Under the pieces are notes generated by a model that saw only the letters and a list, made by a program, of their open reading frames with translations, did not search any database and was not told the origin of the DNA. From Streptomyces sp. NBC_00341 (GTDB lineage: Bacteria; Actinomycetota; Actinomycetes; Streptomycetales; Streptomycetaceae): a stretch of DNA of 64,000 nucleotides. Positions within the stretch are counted from its first letter, which is position 1, and the number at the start of each line of letters is the position of its first letter. The DNA is taken from NCBI RefSeq assembly GCF_041435055.1, contig NZ_CP108002.1:7874001-7938000 (forward strand), written 5' to 3'. Both the position numbers and the translations under genes were made by a program. Of this stretch, positions 51,304-59,104 are shown in pieces.

Positions 51304-51969
51304 ATGACGACCAGCACGTCCCCCGACGCGTTCTCCACCGACGCCTGGATGCGCCGGTTCGTGCAGTCCGCCCGGACCGCGAAGGACCGCCTCACCTCAT
51401 TGGACCAAGAGGTGGGCGACGGCGACTTCGGCGTCAACCTCAGCACCGGAGCACTCTCGACTCTTCGGCATCTCGACGCGAACCCCGCGTCCGGCAGCGA
51501 CCCCGCCGCACCTCTCCAGGCCGCGGCCACCGCCTTCCTGGACGAGGTCGGCGGCACCAGCGGGCCGTTGTTCGGCTTGCTGTTCCAGGCACTGGCCGTC
51601 GCCGTGGCCGACGCAGAGGCCGCCACCACACCGGCTCTCGCAGCCGGAGCGGCGGAGGGACTGGCGGCCATCCGTCGAGTGGGGGACGCGGCGCCCGGCG
51701 ACAAGACCCTCGTCGACGCACTGGGCCCGGCGGCCCAGGCCCTGCGGACCGCCCCGGCGGACACCCCGCCGGCGGAAGCCCTGGCCCGGGCCGCCGACGC
51801 CGCCTGGGCCGGTGTGTCCGAGACCGCGCGCCTGCGCGCCCGGATGGGACGCTCCAGCTACCTCGGCGAGCGCGCCGAAGGCGTTCCCGATCCGGGCGCG
51901 GTGGGGATCGGGCTGCTCTTCGCCTCCGCCCGAGCGGTCGTGGAAGACCTCAGCACGCGGCTGGACTGA
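51304..51969 (+). CDS. dhaL: Dihydroxyacetone kinase subunit DhaL
   Basis: 221 residues of the nucleotide-binding subunit: EVGDGDFGVNLSTG with the Mg-binding Asp residues, GGTSGPLFG and GDKTLVDALGPA. It supplies the phosphoryl group to dihydroxyacetone held by DhaK. In the PTS type a third subunit, DhaM, recharges bound ADP; none is encoded in the window. GGGAGG precedes the ATG at 51304. Confidence 0.94.
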   Translation: MTTSTSPDAFSTDAWMRRFVQSARTAKDRLTSLDQEVGDGDFGVNLSTGALSTLRHLDANPASGSDPAAPLQAAATAFLDEVGGTSGPLFGLLFQALAVAVADAEAATTPALAAGAAEGLAAIRRVGDAAPGDKTLVDALGPAAQALRTAPADTPPAEALARAADAAWAGVSETARLRARMGRSSYLGERAEGVPDPGAVGIGLLFASARAVVEDLSTRLD

Positions 51970-51982
51970 GGGGGCTTCCTGA

Positions 51983-52708
51983 CTACTCCCGCGCCCCGTG
52001 AGCCGGCCAGGACTCCACCCAGGCCGACAGATCCGGAGCGTTCAGGACCGGCACCCACAGGTCGGCCCGGGCCGCGTCCTCGGGACGCGGGCGCGGGCCC
52101 ACCCCGACCACGCGCAGCCCGGCCCGCAGGGCCGACTCGATGCCCGTCATCGAGTCCTCGACGGCGAGGGCCCGTTGCGGTGCGGCACCGCAGAGGCGGG
52201 CGGCCGTCGCGTAGACGTCCGGCCAGGGCTTCGGGCGTACGGGCTCGCCGTTCCCGCCTCCGGGGTTCTCTTCGCTCGGGACCACAACGTGCTCGAAGTG
52301 GCCGAGCAGGCCGGCCCGGTCGAGGCTCGACTCCACGACCTGCAAAGGGCAGTTGCTCGCCACGGCGAGTGGCAGGCGGCCGGAGAGCCGGCGTACGAAG
52401 TCGGCGGCCCCGGGCATCGTGACCGGGTCCTTGGCGACCTGAACCATGAAGTGGCGCAGCAGCGAGCCGGTCATTTCCGCTGCCAGTTTGGGTTTGTCCG
52501 CCTCCTGGGCCATGAGCCGACCGCAGTCGATGTAATGGACGCCCTTGGCCCGCTCGGCGAAGCCCGGCGCGGGATGGATACCGAAGTCCCGGAAGACCTG
52601 GTTGCGTGCGTCCTGCCAATGGCTTTCTGTGTCCATCAAGGTCCCGTCGCAGTCGAAGACGACGGCCTCGGGAGACCAGCCGGTAAGGGCGTTGGTTGTG
52701 TCGGTCAT
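51983..52708 (-). CDS. HAD-superfamily phosphatase
   Basis: 241 residues. Motif I VVFDCDGTLMDTE (nucleophile Asp), motif II ASNC, motif III Lys in RPKPWPD, motif IV EDSMTGIESA. The cap is small and helical, as in beta-phosphoglucomutase/phosphatase-like members. It would remove phosphate from a small sugar phosphate such as glycerol phosphate. It is convergent with dhaL, with 13 bases between, so a link to triose metabolism is suggested only by position. Confidence 0.9.
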   Translation of the reverse strand: MTDTTNALTGWSPEAVVFDCDGTLMDTESHWQDARNQVFRDFGIHPAPGFAERAKGVHYIDCGRLMAQEADKPKLAAEMTGSLLRHFMVQVAKDPVTMPGAADFVRRLSGRLPLAVASNCPLQVVESSLDRAGLLGHFEHVVVPSEENPGGGNGEPVRPKPWPDVYATAARLCGAAPQRALAVEDSMTGIESALRAGLRVVGVGPRPRPEDAARADLWVPVLNAPDLSAWVESWPAHGARE

Positions 52709-53022
52709 GGTGTGCCGCTCCTGAAGGAGGGAGGCGGTCAGGCTCGTGGCGGGACCGCGGATTCGTGGTTGTGCGTTTCCCCGAGACAGCTCGGATGGCT
52801 TGCTGCGTCCGTCGGCCCCGTCGATTTCCGGGGGTGCGCAGGCGCATTTCCGTCCGAATCGTGAAACGTCACCGCGGCCACGCTATGGAGGTGTTGTTGT
52901 GTGGTGCAATCACTGCTTTGCGTGCTCGACCGCGCTGGATCCGAGGTGTAAGGACCCACCCGAATGTCTTTCGCGAAACGCGCCGATTTTCACGTCAATG
53001 CCGCACGGCAGAAGGTGAGTTG
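52709..53022. other. Intergenic region upstream of HAD gene
   Basis: No gene is supported. GC falls noticeably to the right of about 52840. Confidence 0.5.
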
Positions 53023-53145
53023 ATGAATGAGCGCACGGGGGCCATCGCCCGGGATCCGGTGTGGATTGATTCACCCGAATGGCAAGCCGACCGTCAAAAA
53101 TTCGGGCAACTTCACTCTTGGGCGTGCACGCTCGAAAGTACATAA
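53023..53145 (+). CDS. Possible 40-residue small protein
   Basis: A short frame beginning ATG 53023 after AGGTGAG, encoding 40 residues (start MNERTGAIARDPVWIDSPEW, C-terminal SWACTLEST, one Cys). GC is lower than in neighbouring genes. No relatives are recognised and no maturase is nearby. It may be a chance frame in GC-poor DNA. Confidence 0.3.
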   Translation: MNERTGAIARDPVWIDSPEWQADRQKFGQLHSWACTLEST

Positions 53146-53464
53146 CAATACGGCGAAAGAAGCCGGTTATTTGCTACCGGCGTACGCGGGCTCACGAAAT
53201 TCTCGCATCAAACGCGAAATGAGCGGTCGCAGTGAGCTGGTGTGTCGCGTTCGGCGGGTGGTGCGGGCCCCGGGACGGAAGCGTGCCGCGCTCGACGGGG
53301 GCGCCGCTCCGCCCCCGGATCTTGCGCGCCGAGCCCGAACGCGCGACCTGATAAACGCAGTTCGAGGCAGCATCCGCGGCCTGTGCCGACTGGCCTCCGA
53401 CCGGTAGCCGTCGAGTGGGCGCGGGCCGTCGCGTGCGAGTCCGGGCCGACTGCCCGGTCCTTCA
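53146..53464. other. GC-poorer region without a supported gene
   Basis: The left part (to about 53240) has visibly more A/T than the rest of the window and contains a GCCGG...CCGGC inverted repeat near 53162-53181. No frame shows Streptomyces-like third-position bias. Confidence 0.4.
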
Positions 53465-53701
53465 TCAGGCCGATTCGCCGCCCCAGGACCTCGGAGGGAG
53501 GCCGCGGGCCGCGAGCAGGCCCCGGGCGGCAGCCAGGGCTTTCGACTCGTCGCGAATGCCGGTAAGCACGCAGAGCGTGTAGAGCGTGCCCTCGGTCCCG
53601 GGCCTGACCGTGCAGTCCCACTGGGATGCGTCGAGACTCTGCAGCTCGTCGTAGCGGTTGACCAGCTCGCGCAGGATTTCGGGATCGGCTTGCAGCACCA
53701 T
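53465..53701 (-). CDS. DUF5133 domain-containing protein
   Basis: 78 residues. The sequence VLQADPEILRELVNRYDEL...EGTLYTLCVLTGIRDESKALAAARGLL is the characteristic DUF5133 pattern, found in many copies in Streptomyces genomes. Function unknown. GAGGAAGG precedes the ATG at 53701 by three bases. Confidence 0.85.
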   Translation of the reverse strand: MVLQADPEILRELVNRYDELQSLDASQWDCTVRPGTEGTLYTLCVLTGIRDESKALAAARGLLAARGLPPRSWGGESA

Positions 53702-53852
53702 AGGCCTTCCTCGGGTCGGGTCACCTCTGGTTTCTCTACGATGGTGCGGTGCGCGACACGGCGCCGCCACTGCGGCCCGCCAGTCGAGAATCGACCGCCA
53801 CTATCCCCATGGTTCACTTGCTCATGTACCTACGCTGTCAGGGAATTCCGCC

Positions 53853-54026
53853 GTGACCGTCGTCCGCGACGAGGACGTCGCGCACAAGGCGTCGCACTGT
53901 CCCGTGTGCGGGTCGGCGCAGAAGTCGCGATCAGGCGGCGAGCAGGGAACGCGGCCGATGCCGAGCTGCTTTATTGCCTCGCTCGTTCGAGAAAAGCGTG
54001 GAATGAGCGCGCGGGCAGATCCGTGA
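53853..54026 (+). CDS. Possible 57-residue small protein with CPVC motif
   Basis: GTG at 53853 follows GGGA nine bases upstream. The frame encodes 57 residues with HCPVCGSAQ, which could be half a zinc ribbon. Codon bias is weak and no family is recognised. Confidence 0.25.
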   Translation: MTVVRDEDVAHKASHCPVCGSAQKSRSGGEQGTRPMPSCFIASLVREKRGMSARADP

Positions 54027-54091
54027 GACGCCGGACGGTGCCGGTGGCGACGGCCGCTTCCCACCTGGCCCCCGAGGCCCGGGACGGACGC

Positions 54092-55333
54092 TCAGGCGGC
54101 GTCGGCGTAGGCGGGAAGCTGCCAGTCGCCGCCGCGGTCCTCCTTGGACAGCCGCGCGACCAGGTCGGGGATGCGCAGGAAGCAGGCCAGCGCGGTGGCG
54201 TTCTGGAAGGCGCTGATGGCGTGCTTGGTCAGGGGCATGCCCACGCGCAGGATGCGCGGATTGACCTCGCCCTGGATCTCGTCGACGAAGGGCCGCAGGA
54301 CGCGCTCGTAGTTCGCCAGCGCGGCCGGCAGGTCGTCCGGAGCCCGGTTGATCTCACCGGCCAGGACGTAGGCGCCGACCAGGCCGCCGGAGATCCCCAT
54401 GCCGCTGTAGGGGGAGGCGCAGTGCGCGGCGTCACCGGCCAGCACCACCCGGCCCTTGGACCAGCTGTCGCTCCGCACCTGGACGACCTCCTGGGAGTAG
54501 AAGAACGGGCTGTCCTTCATGCCCTCGATGAACCGTTCCGTCTGCCAGCCGGCATCCCTGAACCGCGCGGCCCAGAACTTCTGCTGCTCCCCGACGGGAG
54601 CCCGGTGGATCGCGGAGGCTTCCGCGGACTCCTCGCGCACCACGAAGTACGCCTGGGTCTCGGTCGCGTTGTGGCTGCGCCGCATGATCTGCCTACCGCC
54701 CGGAACCATGTAGGTGTCACGGATGTTGGTGTCGGAGGCGATGCGCGGGACGAACCAGTAGGCCATGTGGATGCCTACACGCCAGTACGGGTCGAAGCCC
54801 TCCGGCAGCAGCGCCCGCCGGGTACGTGAGCCCTGCCCGTCGGCGCCGATCAGCAGATCGAAGTCGCCCGACGTTCCGTCCGAGAAGTGCGCGGTGACCC
54901 GGTCGGCGTCCTGGTCGAAGCCGTCGACGCTCTTGCCGAAGACGTACTCGGCGTCGCCCTTCGTCGCCTCGTGCAGGATGCGCACGAGGTCGCCGCGCAT
55001 GATCTCGTACTCCGAGGTCAGCGTCTGCCGGCCCTTGCCGGAGGTGTTCGCCATGATCGTCGCCTTCGGCTTCCCGCGGGAGTCGACGAAGGCCACGCCC
55101 GCCTCGTCCACCAGCTGACCGCGCACCTCCTCCAGCAGCCCCATCCGCGCCACCGCGTCGATGCCCTGCCCGCGTAGATCCACCTGCGCCCCCGAGGCAC
55201 GCAGTGCCGGGAACCGCTCGACGACGGTCACCTCGTGACCACCGCGCGTGAGCCAGAAAGCCAGCGCCTGCCCCGCGACACCGCCGCCGGCCACCAGGAT
55301 CCGCAGGGAACGCTTCGCGATCTTGTTCGTCAT
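54092..55333 (-). CDS. FAD-dependent monooxygenase, TetX-like
   Basis: 413 residues of the class A flavoprotein monooxygenase type. GGGVAGQALAFWLTRGGHEVTVVER binds FAD, split by a few residues from the start; LIGADGQGSRTR is the DG motif and VVLAGDAAHCASPYSGMGI the GD motif. The region SGAQVDLRGQGIDAVARMGL resembles TetX. TetX inactivates tetracyclines by hydroxylation, so this is a candidate tetracycline destructase or a natural-product hydroxylase. The divergent TetR and two tetO-like sites support the former, without proving it. ATG 55333 follows GAG. Confidence 0.87.
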   Translation of the reverse strand: MTNKIAKRSLRILVAGGGVAGQALAFWLTRGGHEVTVVERFPALRASGAQVDLRGQGIDAVARMGLLEEVRGQLVDEAGVAFVDSRGKPKATIMANTSGKGRQTLTSEYEIMRGDLVRILHEATKGDAEYVFGKSVDGFDQDADRVTAHFSDGTSGDFDLLIGADGQGSRTRRALLPEGFDPYWRVGIHMAYWFVPRIASDTNIRDTYMVPGGRQIMRRSHNATETQAYFVVREESAEASAIHRAPVGEQQKFWAARFRDAGWQTERFIEGMKDSPFFYSQEVVQVRSDSWSKGRVVLAGDAAHCASPYSGMGISGGLVGAYVLAGEINRAPDDLPAALANYERVLRPFVDEIQGEVNPRILRVGMPLTKHAISAFQNATALACFLRIPDLVARLSKEDRGGDWQLPAYADAA

Positions 55334-55346
55334 GGCCACTCTAAAA

Positions 55347-55392
55347 TCTATCGGTGATTGATTTCTTTCCAGATTCTTCTATCGGCGATAGA
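55347..55392. promoter_or_regulatory. Two tetO-like operators
   Basis: TCTATCGGTGATTGA (55347-55361) and the perfect palindrome TCTATCGGCGATAGA (55378-55392), centres 31 bp apart, lie in the monooxygenase/TetR gap. The classical tet operators have the form CTATCnnTGATAG and also come as a pair about 30 bp apart. Confidence 0.8.
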
Positions 55393-55400
55393 TTGTCAAC

Positions 55401-55982
55401 GTGACCAAGATGAACCGTGCGACCGTCGTCACCGAGGCACTGGACCTGCTGGACGACGTGGGCCTGGAAAATGTCAGCACCCGGCGGCTGGCCAAGCGCC
55501 TGGGCGTGGAGCAGCCGTCGCTCTACTACCACTTCAAGACCAAGAAGGACCTGCTGGCCGCGATGGCGGAGGCGGCCATGGCTCCGCACGCCCACGCCCC
55601 CCTGCCGGAGCCCGAGGACGACTGGCGGGGCTGGTTCCTGGACAACTCCCGCAGTTTCCGCCGCACTCTGCTCATGCGCCGCGACGGCGCCCGCCTGCAC
55701 GCCGGCAGCACCCCGACCGGCGACCTGGACCGGATCCGCCGCAAGATGGCCTTCCTGGTCGCCTCCGGCGTGCCCGAGCGGCAGGCGCGGATGGCCATGC
55801 TGGCCGTCGGCCGCTTCACCGTCGGCTGCGTACTGGAGGAGCAGGCGGACGTGGACGCGCCGGACGCCGGGGACCTGCCGGACGACGTTCCCGCGCTCGA
55901 TCACGAAGCGGCGTTCGAGGCGGGCCTCGCGCTCATCCTCGGCGGACTCGAACAGCACACCGCCGCCCCCGACGGCCGCTGA
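55401..55982 (+). CDS. TetR-family regulator of the tetracycline-repressor type
   Basis: 193 residues. The HTH VSTRRLAKRLGVEQPSLYYHFKTKKDLL is very close to classical TetR. The C-terminal half (MRRDGARLHAGSTPTGD, AVGRFTVGCVLEEQA) fits TetR_C, where the His in RDGARLHAGS and others bind the drug-Mg complex. It is divergent from the TetX-like gene and starts eight bases after the second operator, so autoregulation is expected. Confidence 0.9.
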   Translation: MTKMNRATVVTEALDLLDDVGLENVSTRRLAKRLGVEQPSLYYHFKTKKDLLAAMAEAAMAPHAHAPLPEPEDDWRGWFLDNSRSFRRTLLMRRDGARLHAGSTPTGDLDRIRRKMAFLVASGVPERQARMAMLAVGRFTVGCVLEEQADVDAPDAGDLPDDVPALDHEAAFEAGLALILGGLEQHTAAPDGR

Positions 55983-56027
55983 CCGCCGGCGGGCAAGGCC
56001 AGGACAGGGCGCCAGGGGCCCGAGTCG

Positions 56028-56073
56028 TGGCGGGTGAGGCGTCCCGGATATCCGGACCGCCTCACCCGCCACA
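56028..56073. terminator. Hairpin with nested palindrome after the TetR gene
   Basis: GTGGCGGGTGAGGCG (56028-56042) pairs perfectly with CGCCTCACCCGCCAC (56059-56073). The loop contains another palindrome, CCGGATATCCGG (56045-56056). Confidence 0.75.
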
Positions 56074-56158
56074 AGGCCGGCGGAGCTGTACCGACCACGG
56101 CGATCGATCGCCCCGGCGAGGACCACCCAGCGAAACGCGCAACCGACGGGCCGGCCTC

Positions 56159-56193
56159 CCTCCCCGTGCGCGGACTGCCCGCACACGGGGAGG
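56159..56193 (-). terminator. Terminator of the EF-G-like gene
   Basis: CCTCCCCGTG-type arm at 56159-56168 pairs with CACGGGGAGG at 56184-56193. It lies just after the stop of the minus-strand gene. Confidence 0.7.
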
Positions 56194-56202
56194 TTCCGGT
56201 CA

Positions 56203-58290
56203 CTACCGGCCCGGCACCGTGCTCGGCGCCGGGGCGTAGCCCGTGGCCCGGGTGGTGAACGTCCCCCTGCCCTGGGTCCGGCTGCGCAACCGGGTCGCGT
56301 AGCCGAACAGTTCGGCCAGCGGCACGGTCGCCGTGACCACCGCCGTACCGGGCCGCGCGGTCGAGCCGGACACCTGGCCACGCCGCGCCGCGAGGTCGCC
56401 GAGCACCCCGCCGACGGCGTCGTCGGGCACGGTGACCGTCACCTCGGCCACCGGCTCCAGCAGCACCATCGCGCAGGCGCGCAGCGCCTCCCGGAGCGCG
56501 AACCGCCCGGCCGTGCGGAACGCCATCTCCGAGGAGTCCTTGGAATGCGTGGCGCCATCGGTCAGCGTCACCCGCAGCCCGGTCACCGGATGCCCGCCGA
56601 GCGGCCCCTCGGCCAGGGCGTCCCGGCAGCCGGCCGCCACCGCCCGGACGTACTCCTGCGGAACCCGGCCGCCGACGACGGACGAGTGGAACTCGAACTC
56701 CGCACCGCCCTCGCCGTCCTGGCCGTCGGCGCCCCCCAACGGTTCGACGGTGAGCACGACATGGGCGAACTGCCCGGCCCCGCCGTCCTGCTTGACGTGC
56801 CGGTACACCAGACCCGCCACCCCGCGCACGACCGTCTCCCGGAGGGCGACCTGCGGCCGGCCGACCCGGACCTCGAGGCCATGGGCCCGGCGGATCTTCT
56901 CGGCCGCCACCTCCAGATGGAGTTCGCCCATGCCCGAGAGCACCGTCTGACCCGTCTCCGGGTCCGTCCGCACCGCCAGTGAGGGGTCCTCCTCCGCCAG
57001 CCGCGCCAGCGCCGACATCAGCCGCTCCGTATCGGTGTTCCGGCCCGCCTCGACCGCCACCGAGACGACCGGATCGGCCACGGTGGGCGGTTCGAGGACC
57101 AGCGGGGCACCCGGCGCGCACAGGGTGGCACCGGCACGCGCGGCCTTGAGGCCGATCACCGCGACGATGTCCCCGGCCACCGCCTCGTCCACATCGACAT
57201 GGCGGTCCGCCTGCACCCGCAGGATCCGGCCGACCCGCTCGCTGCGCCGCGCACCCGCGTCCAGCACCGTGTCCCCCTTCCTGAGCGTGCCCGAGTACAG
57301 CCGCAGATACGTCAGCCGGCCCGTCGGGGTCGCGGTCACCTTGAACGCCAGCGCGGCGAGCGGAGCCGCCGGGTCCGCGGCCCGTTCCTCCACCTCGCCG
57401 CCGAGCGTGCCGCGCACGGGCGGCACGTCCAACGGAGAGGGCAGATAGGCCACGACGGCCTCCAGCAGCGGCTCGACACCTCGGTTGCGGTACGCCGAAC
57501 CGCACAGGACCACGACGCCCTCACCGGTACGGGTCAGATCGCGCAACGCCACGGCCAGTGTCTGTGCGGAGAGCGTGGACCGCGCGCAGAACTCCTCCAG
57601 CGCGACCGGGTGGAGCTCCGCCACCGCCTCCTCCAGCAGCCGCCGGCGCCGCGACGCTTCCTCCAGCAGCTCATCGGGCACCTCCCCCTCCTCGTACGTG
57701 TCGGAGCCGTCGGCCCAGACCAGTGCCCGCATGCGCAGCAGATCCACCACTCCGGTGAACCGCTCCTCGTCCCCGATCGGCAGCTGAACCACCAGGGGGA
57801 CCGTGTGCAGCCGCTCCCGGATCGACGCCACGGCGGAGTCGAGGCGGGCGCCGACCCGGTCGAGCTTGTTGACGAAGGCGATGCGCGGCACACCGTGCCG
57901 GTCGGCCTGCCGCCACACCGACTCGCTCTGCGGCTCCACACCCGCGACCGCGTCGAACACCGCGATCGCGCCGTCGAGCACCCGCAGCGAACGCTCGACC
58001 TCGTCGGCGAAGTCGACGTGCCCCGGGGTGTCGATCAGGTTGATCCGGTGGTCCGCCCACGTACAGCTCACCGCGGCGGCGAAGATGGTGATGCCGCGGT
58101 CGCGTTCCTGCGGGTCGAAGTCGGTGATGGTCGTGCCGTCATGGACCTCGCCGCGTTTGTGGGTGGTGCCGGTGGCGTAGAGGATCCGTTCGGTGACGGT
58201 GGTCTTGCCGGCATCGACGTGGGCGAGGATGCCCAGATTGCGAACGCCGTTGAGTGTGCTGGTGAGTCGGCGGTTCAGTTCGGTACGCAC
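56203..58290 (-). CDS. Elongation factor G paralogue
   Basis: 695 residues, all five EF-G domains. G1 AHVDAGKTT, G2 GTTITDFDPQERDRGITI (in parts), G3 DTPGHVDF, G4 NKLDR, G5 CGSAYRN. Domain IV has HSSVVGGRVPQEYVRAV. It differs from the main EF-G by short insertions and replaced residues, so it is a second translocase-like GTPase, as seen in streptomycetes that carry fusB besides fusA. A role in antibiotic tolerance or ribosome recycling is possible. ATG 58290 follows no strong ribosome binding site. Confidence 0.9.
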   Translation of the reverse strand: MRTELNRRLTSTLNGVRNLGILAHVDAGKTTVTERILYATGTTHKRGEVHDGTTITDFDPQERDRGITIFAAAVSCTWADHRINLIDTPGHVDFADEVERSLRVLDGAIAVFDAVAGVEPQSESVWRQADRHGVPRIAFVNKLDRVGARLDSAVASIRERLHTVPLVVQLPIGDEERFTGVVDLLRMRALVWADGSDTYEEGEVPDELLEEASRRRRLLEEAVAELHPVALEEFCARSTLSAQTLAVALRDLTRTGEGVVVLCGSAYRNRGVEPLLEAVVAYLPSPLDVPPVRGTLGGEVEERAADPAAPLAALAFKVTATPTGRLTYLRLYSGTLRKGDTVLDAGARRSERVGRILRVQADRHVDVDEAVAGDIVAVIGLKAARAGATLCAPGAPLVLEPPTVADPVVSVAVEAGRNTDTERLMSALARLAEEDPSLAVRTDPETGQTVLSGMGELHLEVAAEKIRRAHGLEVRVGRPQVALRETVVRGVAGLVYRHVKQDGGAGQFAHVVLTVEPLGGADGQDGEGGAEFEFHSSVVGGRVPQEYVRAVAAGCRDALAEGPLGGHPVTGLRVTLTDGATHSKDSSEMAFRTAGRFALREALRACAMVLLEPVAEVTVTVPDDAVGGVLGDLAARRGQVSGSTARPGTAVVTATVPLAELFGYATRLRSRTQGRGTFTTRATGYAPAPSTVPGR

Positions 58291-58435
58291 GGTCCGTGGC
58301 CCTTCGGGGTGATCCGGAAGAAGACGGCGCGATCCCCGGACGAGGAGGCCTGTGATCAGGCCCGCGGAACCCCTGGCCGCGGCGCGTCGAGCAGCGCGCG
58401 ACCACGATGACGGTCCGTCAATGAGGGTGCGGGGT

Positions 58436-58552
58436 TCAGGCGTTCGTCGCGGGTGTCCGGGGCCGGCCGCGCAGCCGGCGCCGGGCGGAGGTAGACACCA
58501 GGATCACCTCGTACCGCGACAGGGGAACGACGACAGCGGTGCGGTAGCGCAC
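58436..58552 (-). CDS. Possible 38-residue small protein
   Basis: GTG at 58552 follows GGGGAG with seven bases between. The frame encodes 38 residues (RYRTAVVVPLSRYEVILVSTS then Arg/Pro-rich) and stops at 58436, 145 bases before the EF-G paralogue. The valine-rich start suggests a short strand. It could be a leader peptide for the EF-G gene. Codon use is like that of real genes. Confidence 0.4.
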   Translation of the reverse strand: MRYRTAVVVPLSRYEVILVSTSARRRLRGRPRTPATNA

Positions 58553-58722
58553 GGCAGGTCTCCCCTCACTGGTCACGGTGCGCGCCCCGACGTGAGCGCG
58601 GCGCGTGATTTCGTCGTGAGTCTAGGCAGTTGGGCGCGGCGGGGGAACCGGTTTTCCGGCTCACTCCGCGCTGTTGCCGGGCCGTAGCCGTCCGGGGACG
58701 GGACCGTGTCACAGGGGCCGTG

Positions 58723-59001
58723 TCACATCGGAAGGGAACCGCGCCCGGCGAACCGGACGCGGGGCCGGCATGCCCTGCGGCACCGCCGCACCGCCCTGCG
58801 GCCGCAGCCGCGCCATTCGGCGGGGGACACGCCCGCTCCCCGGCCGCCCCGGGTGATCAGCGCGTTCACCGGACTGTGCGGGTCCAGGGCCATCGTCCGG
58901 GCCAGTAGGACGCCGATCACCAGCGGGGCCAGGGTGACGGCCAGCGTGGTGCCGGCACTGGTGACGTGCTTGATGCGGGGGCGCGGTGCGTCGGGAGCCA
59001 T
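58723..59001 (-). CDS. Hypothetical small membrane protein
   Basis: 92 residues with one predicted membrane helix near 18-37 (LAVTLAPLVIGVLLARTMAL) and a basic, Cys-containing C-terminal tail. GGGA lies close to the ATG at 59001. Codon use fits Streptomyces. No family recognised. Confidence 0.5.
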   Translation of the reverse strand: MAPDAPRPRIKHVTSAGTTLAVTLAPLVIGVLLARTMALDPHSPVNALITRGGRGAGVSPAEWRGCGRRAVRRCRRACRPRVRFAGRGSLPM

Positions 59002-59104
59002 GGTCCCATTCGAGCAGCGGAGGCCCGGTGCGGGATCGGGTGCCGTACTCAGTCCGGGCGGCTCGGGTACTCACCCGCGCCGCCCGGCTCCACTCGGGGA
59101 GTGG

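Noticed and set aside
53027..53407. 126-residue frame in the GC-poorer region
   Set aside because: Composition changes halfway and is Arg/Ala-rich, no ribosome binding site that suits it, and it overlaps the 40-residue frame.
56203..58290. TetM/TetO-type ribosome protection protein
   Set aside because: The motifs and domain IV fit an EF-G paralogue better; only the neighbourhood suggests tetracycline.
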